Positions 6,099-13,940 of a DNA stretch of 16,043 nucleotides are shown here, one piece after another. The position numbers and the translations under genes were made by a program. Origin of the DNA: Bacteroidia bacterium (lineage in GTDB: Bacteria > Bacteroidota > Bacteroidia > NS11-12g > UBA955); contig JACMRS010000162.1 in NCBI GenBank assembly GCA_014376345.1, positions 1 through 16,043 of the forward strand, in the 5' to 3' direction. The notes under the pieces are model-generated. The model did not search any database. It had not been told where the DNA came from and saw only the letters and a list, made by a program, of their open reading frames with translations. Within the stretch, counting starts at the first letter, position 1, and each line of letters opens with the position of its first letter.

Positions 6099-7735
6099 AA
6101 TTCTTTTCTTACTGTTTTTAGTTTTAAAGAATTTTGTGGATTGCTGCCAAGTCCTTTAACATAAGGCTGCACCAACCTTACCGATTTATCATAATACAAA
6201 AAGATAACCGGAGCATCATCTACAATCAGCGAATCCATTTTTGATAAGTTGTTATTTCTTTCAGAAATACTGGTGTCCTGTCTGTTATAAAGACTGTCAA
6301 AAACGGGATTGTAATAATGACTGTAATTTGGTCCGGCAGGACTGAAATTCGGACTAAAAAAGCAAGCGAGATAATTTTCAGGATCAGGATAATCTGCGAT
6401 CCAGCTGGCTCTGAAGAAATTAATTTTCTGATCTTTTCTGGCTTGTCTGATAAAACTTCCGGGCCTTACGTCAATGGCCATTTCTATGCCAACTGCTTTT
6501 AGTTCTTTCTGAACAAAAACTACAATATCCAGATAATCCTGAGTGGTTGTCAATAATATTTTCGGAGCTTTTGAGAGGTCGATACCGCTTTCTTTTATAA
6601 GTGTTTTTGCTTTTTCAGGATTATAGTCATAACCTTTTGGATATTGGTAATCCGGTATTCCCGGAGGAACAAATCCATGAACACCTTCAAATCCGGTATT
6701 ATTGCGCAGATAAATTACCAGTTTTTTTCTGTCAATAGCATAATTAATAGCCTGTCTGATTTTTTTATTATTTAAAGGATGACTTTTAAATGCCGGATCA
6801 ATATTGATGCCCAAAAACTCTGTATTTAGAAAAGGCGCCACATTAAGGGTAAATCTTTCCTGGTATTTTTGTTTTAAAGAACCTGATTTTGTTAGAAGTT
6901 CATCTTTTATTGAGGCATCTATTCCGTTAAAAAAATCATAACGACCCTGAGCAAAATTCATGAAGGCAGTTTGTTTATTTCTTATTTGAGAAATGACAAT
7001 TCCATCCAGATAGGGAAGGGATTTGCCGTTTTGAGTGCCATAATAATTTTCATTTTTCACTAAAAGCATTTCTACTTCTTCTTCCCAGATTTTCAACATA
7101 AAGGGACCGCTACCAACCGGATTGCTTCGAAATGCACTGCCATAATGGTTTACAGCTTTCTCTGGTATAACGTAACAATAAGGCATTGCTAGTATTCCCA
7201 AAAAGGGCGCAAAGGGTTTTGAAAGAATGATACGTAAAGTGGAATCATTGAGCGCTATAACAGGGAAAGGCGTGTTTTTACCTTTATTTGAAAAGCAACT
7301 GAGGTCCATTTTATCGTTAAAAATCCATGATCCTGGGGAGGCTGTGGCTGGATCAGCAATTCTGCGGAAGCTGTAAACGAAATCTTTTGCTGTGATTTTT
7401 GTGTTTTTTAGTCCCGAAACGGCATTGTCATGAAAATAAGCGTCACCTCTTAGGTGAAAAGTATAAACCAGGTTTGTGCTGTCAAGTTCCCAGTCTTTAG
7501 CCAGACAAGGTTGAAGGTGCAGGCTGTCGTCAAACTCTACCAAACCTTCGAAAAGCTGCGCTACCACCCAGTTTTCTGATTGAGATTTAACAAAAGCGGG
7601 GTCTAAAGTGGTGATATTCTGGTCTTCATTATAGTAAAAGTAATTCCTGTTTTTAGACTTATCCACATCTTTACAACCGAACATGCCACCTAAAATGTGT
7701 ACAAAAACGAGGATAGTAAGACTTTTTTGAAACAT
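6095..7735 (-). CDS. Solitary peptide-type ABC solute-binding lipoprotein
   Basis: This 546-residue protein belongs to the SBP_bac_5 (OppA/DppA-type) family. A short hydrophobic leader (residues 5-19) ends at MFGC, giving a lipidation Cys at about C21 with a relaxed lipobox, so it is a probable lipoprotein. The fold follows: NITTLDPAF, an FEGLVEFD motif, YTFHLRGDAYFHDN, the TAKDFVYSFRRIADP stretch, NPVGSGPFML, and IRQAINYAIDRK near the middle. Such proteins bind oligopeptides, nickel or other ligands for ABC importers. No permease or ATPase gene lies beside it, so its partners must be encoded elsewhere or it works alone. The start at 7735 keeps the leader. CAATATTA at 7758-7765 reads on this strand as a one-mismatch -7 element. 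It is antisense to, and shares 4 bp with, the end of hscB. Confidence 0.88.
   Translation of the reverse strand: MFQKSLTILVFVHILGGMFGCKDVDKSKNRNYFYYNEDQNITTLDPAFVKSQSENWVVAQLFEGLVEFDDSLHLQPCLAKDWELDSTNLVYTFHLRGDAYFHDNAVSGLKNTKITAKDFVYSFRRIADPATASPGSWIFNDKMDLSCFSNKGKNTPFPVIALNDSTLRIILSKPFAPFLGILAMPYCYVIPEKAVNHYGSAFRSNPVGSGPFMLKIWEEEVEMLLVKNENYYGTQNGKSLPYLDGIVISQIRNKQTAFMNFAQGRYDFFNGIDASIKDELLTKSGSLKQKYQERFTLNVAPFLNTEFLGINIDPAFKSHPLNNKKIRQAINYAIDRKKLVIYLRNNTGFEGVHGFVPPGIPDYQYPKGYDYNPEKAKTLIKESGIDLSKAPKILLTTTQDYLDIVVFVQKELKAVGIEMAIDVRPGSFIRQARKDQKINFFRASWIADYPDPENYLACFFSPNFSPAGPNYSHYYNPVFDSLYNRQDTSISERNNNLSKMDSLIVDDAPVIFLYYDKSVRLVQPYVKGLGSNPQNSLKLKTVRKEF
6097..6135. terminator. AT-rich inverted repeat at a convergent junction
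   Basis: AAAATTCTTT (6097-6106) and AAAGAATTTT (6126-6135) are perfect 10-bp arms around a 19-nt loop, starting on the hscB stop codon and lying in the end of the convergent lipoprotein gene. It could act as a bidirectional terminator, but the stem has very little GC and the loop is large. Confidence 0.3.
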
Positions 7736-7743
7736 GTAAAACC

Positions 7744-7751
7744 TATTTTTG
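7744..7751 (+). promoter_or_regulatory. -7 promoter element before the UPF0173 gene
   Basis: TATTTTTG matches TAnnTTTG and lies in the 39-bp gap between divergent starts, 23 bp before the GTG at 7775. The nearest TTTG upstream (7726-7729) leaves only 14 bp, shorter than the usual spacer. Confidence 0.35.
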
Positions 7752-7774
7752 AAAGTTCAATATTACTATTAAAA

Positions 7775-8455
7775 GTGGAAATTAAATACTATGGTCATTC
7801 TTGCTTCTCTGTAAAGGCCGGAGGCAAAACATTGCTTTTTGATCCTTTTATCAAAGGGAATCCGCTGGCAGCAGGCATTGACATCAAAGACATTCATGCA
7901 GATTATATTTTAATTTCGCACGGACATCATGATCATACTGACGATGCACTCGAAATAGCAAAAAACTGTAATTCAACGATAATCAGTGTCTTTGAAATTG
8001 CCGAATGGGCTAAGAAAAATGGTTGTGATAAAACTGTCAGCATGAATACCGGCGGTAGCAGGGAGTTTGATTTCGGTATGGTTAAGCTTGTTAATGCTGT
8101 TCATTCGAGTTCATTTAAAGATGGAACTTATGCGGGTAACCCTGTTGGTTTTGTTATTAACGATGGTGAAAAAACCTTTTACTTTGCAGGCGATACTTCA
8201 CTTTGTCATGATATGAAGATGATTCCGGAGCGTTATAAGCTGGATTTTGCATTTTTACCCATCGGAAGTAATTTCACAATGGATGTAGAAGATGCAGTGA
8301 AAGCCGCTGAATACCTTCAGTGTAATACCATCATAGGGATGCATTATGATACTGAAGAAAAAATAAAAATAGACCACGACGAAGCACGACGCAATTTTAA
8401 CTCCAGAGGCAGATTACTTATGCTTTTCAAAATTGGTGAGAGTTTTGAACTTTAA
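7775..8455 (+). CDS. UPF0173 metallo-beta-lactamase-fold hydrolase
   Basis: This 226-residue cytoplasmic protein of the UPF0173 group (YtkL-like) has the metallo-beta-lactamase fold. It opens with VEIKYYGHSCFSV. LLFDPFIKGNPLA then precedes the metal motif HGHHDHTDD, the HxHxDH-type site, and later histidines occur in NAVHSSSF and IGMHYDTEE. FYFAGDTSLCHDM supplies the bridging Asp. The substrate is not established for the family as far as I know. The start is read as GTG at 7775. An in-frame GTG at 7697 would add 26 residues that do not resemble the family and would overlap the divergent lipoprotein gene. From GTG the length is close to YtkL. It lies 25 bp upstream of parA and may share a transcript with it. 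Confidence 0.88.
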   Translation: MEIKYYGHSCFSVKAGGKTLLFDPFIKGNPLAAGIDIKDIHADYILISHGHHDHTDDALEIAKNCNSTIISVFEIAEWAKKNGCDKTVSMNTGGSREFDFGMVKLVNAVHSSSFKDGTYAGNPVGFVINDGEKTFYFAGDTSLCHDMKMIPERYKLDFAFLPIGSNFTMDVEDAVKAAEYLQCNTIIGMHYDTEEKIKIDHDEARRNFNSRGRLLMLFKIGESFEL

Positions 8456-8480
8456 TCTTATAAATACTAAAAAATAAAAA

Positions 8481-9287
8481 ATGGCAAAAATCATAACAAT
8501 AGCAAACCAGAAAGGTGGTGTGGGTAAAACTACAACAGCGATCAATCTCGCAGCCAGTCTGGCCGTGCTTGAATACAGAACTCTTCTGATTGATGCCGAT
8601 CCGCAGGCCAATTCCTCTTCAGGTATTGGTTTCGATCCGAACAATATCAAAATTGGTCTTTATGAATGTCTGATCAACGACACGCCGGTGGCCGATGTTA
8701 CTCTGAAATCTGATATTAAATACCTTGATCTGCTTCCATCGAATATCGACCTTGTAGGAGCAGAAATTGAAATGATCAACCTTCCAAACAGGGAAAGGGT
8801 GATGAAAGGCATTCTTGAAAAAGCCCGACTTGATTATGATTTTATTATCATTGATTGCTCGCCTTCTTTAGGATTAATAACAACCAATTCACTTGTGGCT
8901 GCCGATTCTATTATCATTCCGGTTCAGTGCGAATATTTCGCTCTTGAAGGACTTGGTAAACTTTTAAATACAATCAGAATCGTTCAGAAAGAATTGAATC
9001 CTGAACTTGATATCGAAGGCATACTTTTAACAATGTACGATTCGCGTTTAAGACTCAGCAACCAGGTTGTGGAAGAAGTAAAAATGCATTTTCAAGACCT
9101 TGTTTTTGATACTATAATACCTAGAAACACCAAACTGAGTGAGGCGCCAAGTTTTGGTTTGCCTGTTATTACACATGACGTTACTAGCAAAGGTTCGGTA
9201 ACCTATCTTAACCTTGCCAGAGAAATTTTACAACGAAATGGCATGACAAAAATGGCCGCAACAGATAAAACAATAGAAACTGCATGA
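8481..9287 (+). CDS. parA: Chromosome-partitioning ATPase ParA/Soj
   Basis: This 268-residue P-loop ATPase belongs to the ParA/MinD family. The deviant Walker A box QKGGVGKTTT (10-19) has the signature Lys, DADPQANSS (near 38-46) is the switch/A' region, and FIIIDCSPSLG (near 120) is Walker B. The C-terminal RLSNQVVEEV and late IPRNTKLSEAPS are typical of Soj-type chromosomal ParA. With ParB and parS it segregates origin regions by an ATP-dependent, DNA-bound gradient, and ParB stimulates its ATPase. The ATG gives the canonical MAKIITIANQKGG start. It overlaps parB by 4 bp (ATGA), which indicates translational coupling. The -7 consensus is missing in the 25-bp gap upstream, so it is probably read from the UPF0173 promoter or beyond. 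Confidence 0.97.
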   Translation: MAKIITIANQKGGVGKTTTAINLAASLAVLEYRTLLIDADPQANSSSGIGFDPNNIKIGLYECLINDTPVADVTLKSDIKYLDLLPSNIDLVGAEIEMINLPNRERVMKGILEKARLDYDFIIIDCSPSLGLITTNSLVAADSIIIPVQCEYFALEGLGKLLNTIRIVQKELNPELDIEGILLTMYDSRLRLSNQVVEEVKMHFQDLVFDTIIPRNTKLSEAPSFGLPVITHDVTSKGSVTYLNLAREILQRNGMTKMAATDKTIETA

Positions 9288-10174
9288 GCAAAGTGAAAAA
9301 AGGTGGATTAGGCAGAGGGCTTTCAGCGCTGCTTCAAAATGCCGATACAGATATTACGATTACTGGCGAATACAAACCTGCGGGAACGGTAAGTCAGATA
9401 TTAGTTAATCAGATTGAAGCTAATCCGTTTCAACCGCGCACCGAATTTGAGAAGAAAGCGCTAGATGAACTTGCTGACAGTATTCGCGTTCATGGTTTAA
9501 TACAGCCGGTAACCGTCAGGAAAATGGGCTATGATAAATACCAGCTTATTTCCGGTGAAAGAAGAACAAGAGCGTCTATTCTTGCAGGTCTTGACAGAAT
9601 TCCTGCATACATCCGCATCGCGAACGATCAGGAGATGCTGGAGATGGCGTTGATTGAAAATATTCAACGTGAAAATCTGAATGCAATTGAAGTAGCTTTG
9701 AGTTATAAAAGGCTACTTGACGAATGCAGTTTAAAGCAGGAAGAACTGGGTGAAAGAGTTGGTAAAGAAAGATCTACAGTAACAAATTATCTGAGATTAC
9801 TTTCATTGCCGGGAGAAGTTCAGGTAGCAATAAAAGAAGATAAAATTTCGATGGGCCATGCTAAAGCAATTGCAGGTATAGATAATGAAGAAGATCAGGT
9901 GACATTACTTCACAGAATTTTCGAAGAAAATTTATCAGTAAGATCTGTTGAAGAAATTGTAAAGGAAGCTAAAAAAAGCAAAAGAAATCCTGATACCAGC
10001 AAACCTGAAAAAATCACAACCAAAAAGCCAGAACATGCGTGGATGACTGAGCAGAACACGCTTGCAGAAAAATTCAATACCAGCGTACGTATTAAAGGTA
10101 AAGATGAAAAAGGTGAAATTGTGATTCCATTTACAGACAGAGCAGACCTGGAAAGGCTTTTAGAATTGTTATAA
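9284..10174 (+). CDS. parB: Chromosome-partitioning protein ParB
   Basis: This 296-residue CTPase/DNA clamp binds parS sites and spreads along the origin-proximal chromosome. The N-terminal GLGRGLSALL box (about 8-17) is the ParA-contacting motif. The ParB/Srx domain (about 35-125) contains NPFQPR and the CTP-binding GERRTRAS motif. A helix-turn-helix region (about 130-215) contains ERVGKERSTVTNYLRLL and SMGHAKAI. A Lys-rich linker and a C-terminal dimerisation segment ending in ERLLELL complete it. This is the full single-copy chromosomal architecture at normal length. The ATG overlaps the parA stop. I could find no plausible parS within the window, so its binding sites must lie outside. Confidence 0.97.
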   Translation: MSKVKKGGLGRGLSALLQNADTDITITGEYKPAGTVSQILVNQIEANPFQPRTEFEKKALDELADSIRVHGLIQPVTVRKMGYDKYQLISGERRTRASILAGLDRIPAYIRIANDQEMLEMALIENIQRENLNAIEVALSYKRLLDECSLKQEELGERVGKERSTVTNYLRLLSLPGEVQVAIKEDKISMGHAKAIAGIDNEEDQVTLLHRIFEENLSVRSVEEIVKEAKKSKRNPDTSKPEKITTKKPEHAWMTEQNTLAEKFNTSVRIKGKDEKGEIVIPFTDRADLERLLELL

Positions 10175-10180
10175 ATTTTT

Positions 10181-10852
10181 GTGATAAAAGGCAGAGATAA
10201 AATATTGCTCACTAAATTTCCTAAAGGATTTTTGCGTGTCGGTATTCTTGTGGCCTTGTTTGTAATTTACCCCAGCCTTTACTCTCAGTATTCTTTTTGC
10301 AGAATTGAAAGTCCTGCGAATGCTACTTTCAGCAATTACAAAGACCAGACTTGGTATATAAATTTTACAAATAAAGATTCTATAATTATTCATAATACAC
10401 ATTCACCAACTAAAGCCTCGATTTATTCAGCGGTGCTTCCCGGACTTGGTCAGGTTTACAATAAAAAATACTGGAAAACTCCGATTATACTGGTAGGATT
10501 GGGAGCATTAACTTATTTTACTGTTTATAATGCCAACGAAACACGATTACGTCAGCAAACATTGAATGCAATTCTTTCCAATGACAGCGGGAATGTAGCC
10601 TTCAACAGGTTTGGTAATTCCTCTGTTGCACTTCTTAAATCTGATAGGAATTTTTACAGAAAAAACCGTGATATCGGAATTATCGGAATTATTGGTTTAT
10701 ATGCTATCAATATTCTTGATGCTGCAATTGACGCACATTTATATGGATTTAATGTCGATAAACCATTAGGTATGAAGATTGAAAGACGCTGGCATTTATA
10801 TGCTTCGCAAAACGGAAACCGCAATTCTTATGGATTTAGCTATTCTTTTTAA
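10181..10852 (+). CDS. DUF5683 membrane/envelope protein
   Basis: This 223-residue protein carries a DUF5683 domain, a Bacteroidota family of unknown function. It has a basic N-terminus, a hydrophobic export-signal-like segment (about 19-34) and a stretch to residue 75. The conserved block follows: HSPTKASIYSAVLPGLGQVYNKKYWKTP, a hydrophobic helix, YRKNRDIGIIG with another hydrophobic helix, and NILDAAIDAHLYGF. The start is GTG at 10181, 6 bp past the parB stop. No ATG occurs early in the frame, and TTG or GTG codons further in would cut the basic leader. It is almost certainly in the parAB transcript. Its presence behind parB suggests a role tied to the origin region or cell envelope, but that is only context. 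Its function is unknown. Confidence 0.85.
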   Translation: MIKGRDKILLTKFPKGFLRVGILVALFVIYPSLYSQYSFCRIESPANATFSNYKDQTWYINFTNKDSIIIHNTHSPTKASIYSAVLPGLGQVYNKKYWKTPIILVGLGALTYFTVYNANETRLRQQTLNAILSNDSGNVAFNRFGNSSVALLKSDRNFYRKNRDIGIIGIIGLYAINILDAAIDAHLYGFNVDKPLGMKIERRWHLYASQNGNRNSYGFSYSF

Positions 10853-10861
10853 AACCTTAAC

Positions 10862-10872
10862 GTAAATTTTAC
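10862..10872. promoter_or_regulatory. Small palindrome upstream of porX
   Basis: GTAAA and TTTAC arms flank a single T, immediately after the DUF5683 stop and 13 bp before the larger porX palindrome. Both contain GTAA/TTAC. It may be chance. Confidence 0.25.
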
Positions 10873-10885
10873 ATACTAGAGCAAT

Positions 10886-10908
10886 ATAACTTACAGATTG
10901 TAAGTTAT
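10886..10908. promoter_or_regulatory. Operator-like palindrome upstream of porX
   Basis: ATAACTTACA (10886-10895) and TGTAAGTTAT (10899-10908) are perfect 10-bp inverted arms around GAT. The site ends 29 bp before the porX ATG, and a near -7 element (TATTTTCG at 10915-10922, one mismatch) follows it. That puts the palindrome across the expected -20 to -40 region, as for a repressor or activator site. No T tract follows, which argues against a terminator. The binding factor is unknown. Confidence 0.5.
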
Positions 10909-10937
10909 TATCCATATTTTCGAAACAGATAAACATA

Positions 10938-12494
10938 ATGGATAATAAAATCAAAATTCTTTGGGCAGATGATGAAATAGACCTTCTCAAACCTCATATT
11001 TTATTCCTTCAGCAAAAAGGTTATGAAATGATTACGGTAAATAATGGCAATTCTGCCGTTGAACTGGCAATTAAAGAGAAGCCGGACTTGGTTTTTCTTG
11101 ATGAAAACATGCCTGGAATGAGCGGTTTTGAAACGCTTTCACTTATTAAAGCAAATAACAACAATGTTAAAGTTGTGATGATAACTAAGAGTGAAGAGGA
11201 GTTTATAATGGATGAAGCTATTGGTTCCAAAATATCTGATTATTTAATTAAGCCGGTAAATCCAAACCAGATATTGCTTTCTATTAAAAAATTGATTGAT
11301 AAAAGCAGACTGATTACAGAAAGAACCAATCAAGGCTATCAGCAGGATTTCCGCAATATCACCATGTCTTTAATGGACAAAATGGATTTTGATAAATGGA
11401 AAGAAGTTTATGACAAACTGATATTCTGGGAGCTTGAACTTGATAAAGGTCAGGATAAAAGCATGAGCGAAATTCTTGTGAGTCAGAAGAAGGAAGCCAA
11501 CCATAATTTCTCGAAGTTTATTGCAGAAAACTTCTTAAGTTTTCTGCAGGTTACCGGTGATGCCGGTCCTGTTATGAGCCATAATTTATTGCGCAGAAAA
11601 GTAATTCCGTTTACAGATGAAGCACTTCCTGTTTATTTTATTCTGATCGATAATTTACGTCAGGATCAATGGAAAATGATTGCACCTGTAATAGCTGAAA
11701 AATTCAGAATCGATTCTGAAGACATGTACTTAAGTATCCTTCCAACAACCACACAATATTGTCGTAATTCTATTTTCAGCGGACTACTTCCCTCAGAAAT
11801 AGAAAAAAGATTTCCTGATAAGTGGAGCAATGATGAAGATGAAGGTGGCAAAAATAATTTTGAGGATTATTTTCTTCAGGATTTATTAAAACGTTTAAGA
11901 AAAGATTACAAAACCAGTTATACCAAAGTGACGACACTTGATGGTGGCAAAAATCTTGTTGACAATGTTTCAAATTTCAATCAGAACAAACTCAATGTAA
12001 TCGTTTATAATTTTGTCGATGCTTTATCTCATGCGCGTACTGATGTAAGTGTTGTAAGAGAACTGGCAGACGATGAAGCAGCTTACCGTTCATTAACATT
12101 AAGCTGGTTTAAACACTCGCCTTTGTGGGAAGCTATGCAGAAAATCGCTGAAAAACCTGGTCGCGTTATTATTTCAACAGACCATGGATCTATCAGAGTT
12201 AAAGAACCTGTTAAAATTGTGGGTGATAGAAATACCAATACGAATTTAAGGTACAAGCAAGGTAAAAATCTGACTTATAGTCCAAAGGAAGTTTTTGAAA
12301 TTAAAAAGCCTGAACTGGCTTATTTGCCAAAGCTTCATGTAAGTTCTGGTTATGTTTTCTGCAGGGAGGATGATTTTTTTGCTTATCCGAATAATTATAA
12401 TTACTACGTAAATTATTATAAGAATACTTTCCAGCATGGAGGCATTTCTCTTGAAGAAATGATGATTCCACTGATTACGCTTCAATCGAAATAG
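10938..12494 (+). CDS. porX: T9SS response regulator PorX with PglZ domain
   Basis: This 518-residue two-domain regulator has an N-terminal CheY-like receiver (about 1-125) with the acidic pocket D11-D12-E13, phosphoacceptor D55 in FLDENMPG, T83 and K105-P106. A helical linker (about 130-215) leads to a PglZ domain of the alkaline-phosphatase superfamily (about 225-510). Its metal and catalytic residues are visible as D238 (LIDNLRQDQ), the nucleophile Thr in PTTTQ (270-272), D361/H365 (FVDALSHA), D415-H416 (STDHGS) and H500 (FQHGG). PorX regulates the Bacteroidota type IX secretion system with the kinase PorY, and published work reports phosphodiesterase activity of the PglZ domain on oligonucleotides. 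Every key residue is present. The kinase gene is not here. tsaE follows after 13 bp. Confidence 0.96.
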   Translation: MDNKIKILWADDEIDLLKPHILFLQQKGYEMITVNNGNSAVELAIKEKPDLVFLDENMPGMSGFETLSLIKANNNNVKVVMITKSEEEFIMDEAIGSKISDYLIKPVNPNQILLSIKKLIDKSRLITERTNQGYQQDFRNITMSLMDKMDFDKWKEVYDKLIFWELELDKGQDKSMSEILVSQKKEANHNFSKFIAENFLSFLQVTGDAGPVMSHNLLRRKVIPFTDEALPVYFILIDNLRQDQWKMIAPVIAEKFRIDSEDMYLSILPTTTQYCRNSIFSGLLPSEIEKRFPDKWSNDEDEGGKNNFEDYFLQDLLKRLRKDYKTSYTKVTTLDGGKNLVDNVSNFNQNKLNVIVYNFVDALSHARTDVSVVRELADDEAAYRSLTLSWFKHSPLWEAMQKIAEKPGRVIISTDHGSIRVKEPVKIVGDRNTNTNLRYKQGKNLTYSPKEVFEIKKPELAYLPKLHVSSGYVFCREDDFFAYPNNYNYYVNYYKNTFQHGGISLEEMMIPLITLQSK

Positions 12495-12507
12495 GGTTTA
12501 CTGATTA

Positions 12508-12924
12508 ATGGAAATAAGCGCAACGCAGGAAAATATTGAAGAAATAGCTGAAGCTGTTTTAAAATTAAAAGAAGATCTTACTATTATCGCATTCCGGGGT
12601 GAACTGGGAGCAGGGAAAACTACTTTGATACAGTCTATCTGTAAATCTCTGGGAGTTGATGAGCCTGTTTCTAGTCCTACTTTTAGTCTTGTAAACGAAT
12701 ACCGTGCAGCAAATGGAAAAAAAATATATCATTTTGATTTTTACAGACTGAATTCCCCCGGAGAAGCTTTCGAAATAGGCATTGATGAATATTTTGACAG
12801 TGGTGCTTTGTGTCTGATTGAATGGCCGGAAATGCTGGCTGACATAATGCCTGAAGAACATCTTTCAGTAACAATAAAAAATGAAGGAAACGGCAGTAGA
12901 AATTATTCAATAGAAACGCCTTAA
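12508..12924 (+). CDS. tsaE: tRNA t6A biosynthesis ATPase TsaE
   Basis: This 138-residue P-loop ATPase belongs to the TsaE (YjeE) family. Walker A is GELGAGKTTLI (31-41), the switch-I-like SSPTFSLVNEY follows near residue 54, HFDFYRL near 72-78 is conserved, and LIEWPE near 108 is the characteristic motif. With TsaB and TsaD it supports formation of N6-threonylcarbamoyladenosine at position 37 of ANN-decoding tRNAs. The length is normal for the family. It starts 13 bp after porX and is probably co-transcribed with it; I recall the same porX-tsaE pairing in other Bacteroidota. The ATG at 12508 is the first in frame and gives a normal N-terminus. Confidence 0.95.
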   Translation: MEISATQENIEEIAEAVLKLKEDLTIIAFRGELGAGKTTLIQSICKSLGVDEPVSSPTFSLVNEYRAANGKKIYHFDFYRLNSPGEAFEIGIDEYFDSGALCLIEWPEMLADIMPEEHLSVTIKNEGNGSRNYSIETP

Positions 12925-12971
12925 ATATGGATTCAATTTATAAATATGTTAACCTTCAATTAAATTAAAAT

Positions 12972-13940
12972 ATGCAAGATTATATATCAATCATTGAGAA
13001 AGCAATAAAAGAAAATCCAATTAGCGGATCTCCTGCTCAGCTTTATGATCCGGTTAATTACATCATGCAACTTGGTGGTAAAAGAGTGCGACCTGTTCTT
13101 GCTTTAATTGGTTATGAAATGTTTGCCGGTAAAATTGACGAAAAGGCAATTAATCTGGCACTTGCAATTGAAGTATTTCATAATTTCACTTTAATGCACG
13201 ACGACATTATGGACAATGCGCCAGTGAGAAGAGGTAAGCAAACAGTGCATTTGAAGTGGAACAGTTCTACTGCATTATTAGCAGGAGATAATATGCTGAT
13301 AAAAGCTTATGGTTTGCTGGCAAAGAATGACACTTCAGTTTTAAAGCCTTTACTGGAAATTTTCAACCGCACTGCAAGTGAAGTTTGTGAAGGTCAGCAA
13401 CTTGATATGGATTTTGAATTGCTTAGTTCAGTATCTGAAGATGAATACATAGAAATGATAACTCTGAAAACGGCTGTACTTCTTGGTTGTTCTCTTTCAA
13501 TGGGTGCAATAGCTGCCGGTGCAAATGAGGAGCAGATTAAACATTTGTTTGAATACGGAAAAGATATGGGTATTGCTTTTCAGTTGATGGATGATTATCT
13601 GGATGCTTACGGCGACCATCAAAAGGTTGGTAAGCAAAAAGGCGGCGATATTATTTCAAACAAAAAGACTTACTTATATATCAAAGCACTGGAGAAAGCA
13701 GATGGTGAAGTAAAAGAAAGATTGAATTTTCTTTTTGGTAATTCAACAATGAACAGTGATGATAAAATAAAAGAGGTGCTGTCGATTTTCAGCTTTTTGG
13801 AAATAGAGAAGGAAATTAAAGATAAGATCAGAAGCTATGAAGTGAAAGCATCAGACCATCTTCAATTTTCAGGATTTGAAAATGTTAATTTAGAATTTTT
13901 AATTCAGCTTTCTCAATCACTTAAAGGCAGGGAATTCTGA
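12972..13940 (+). CDS. trans-Polyprenyl diphosphate synthase, short/medium-chain type
   Basis: This 322-residue enzyme extends allylic diphosphates with isopentenyl diphosphate. The FARM is D77-D78-x-x-D81 in MHDDIMDNAPVRRGK, the second Asp-rich motif is D207-D208-Y-L-D211, and LGGKRVRPVLAL (34-45) is the IPP-binding Arg region. There is no insertion in the FARM, unlike bacterial farnesyl synthases. F72 occupies the position five residues before the FARM, which in archaeal-type synthases limits the chain to about C20; long-chain synthases usually have a small residue there. A C20-type product is therefore the inference, with longer isoprenoids not excluded. It stands 47 bp behind tsaE, and no other isoprenoid gene is near. 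Confidence 0.93.
   Translation: MQDYISIIEKAIKENPISGSPAQLYDPVNYIMQLGGKRVRPVLALIGYEMFAGKIDEKAINLALAIEVFHNFTLMHDDIMDNAPVRRGKQTVHLKWNSSTALLAGDNMLIKAYGLLAKNDTSVLKPLLEIFNRTASEVCEGQQLDMDFELLSSVSEDEYIEMITLKTAVLLGCSLSMGAIAAGANEEQIKHLFEYGKDMGIAFQLMDDYLDAYGDHQKVGKQKGGDIISNKKTYLYIKALEKADGEVKERLNFLFGNSTMNSDDKIKEVLSIFSFLEIEKEIKDKIRSYEVKASDHLQFSGFENVNLEFLIQLSQSLKGREF

Noticed and set aside
7697..7774. 26-residue N-terminal extension of the UPF0173 protein
   Set aside because: It starts at GTG inside the divergent lipoprotein gene, has no family similarity and makes the protein longer than relatives; GTG at 7775 fits better.
8456..10180. parS site within or beside parAB
   Set aside because: No TGTTNCACGTGNAACA-like palindrome could be found by eye here or elsewhere in the window.
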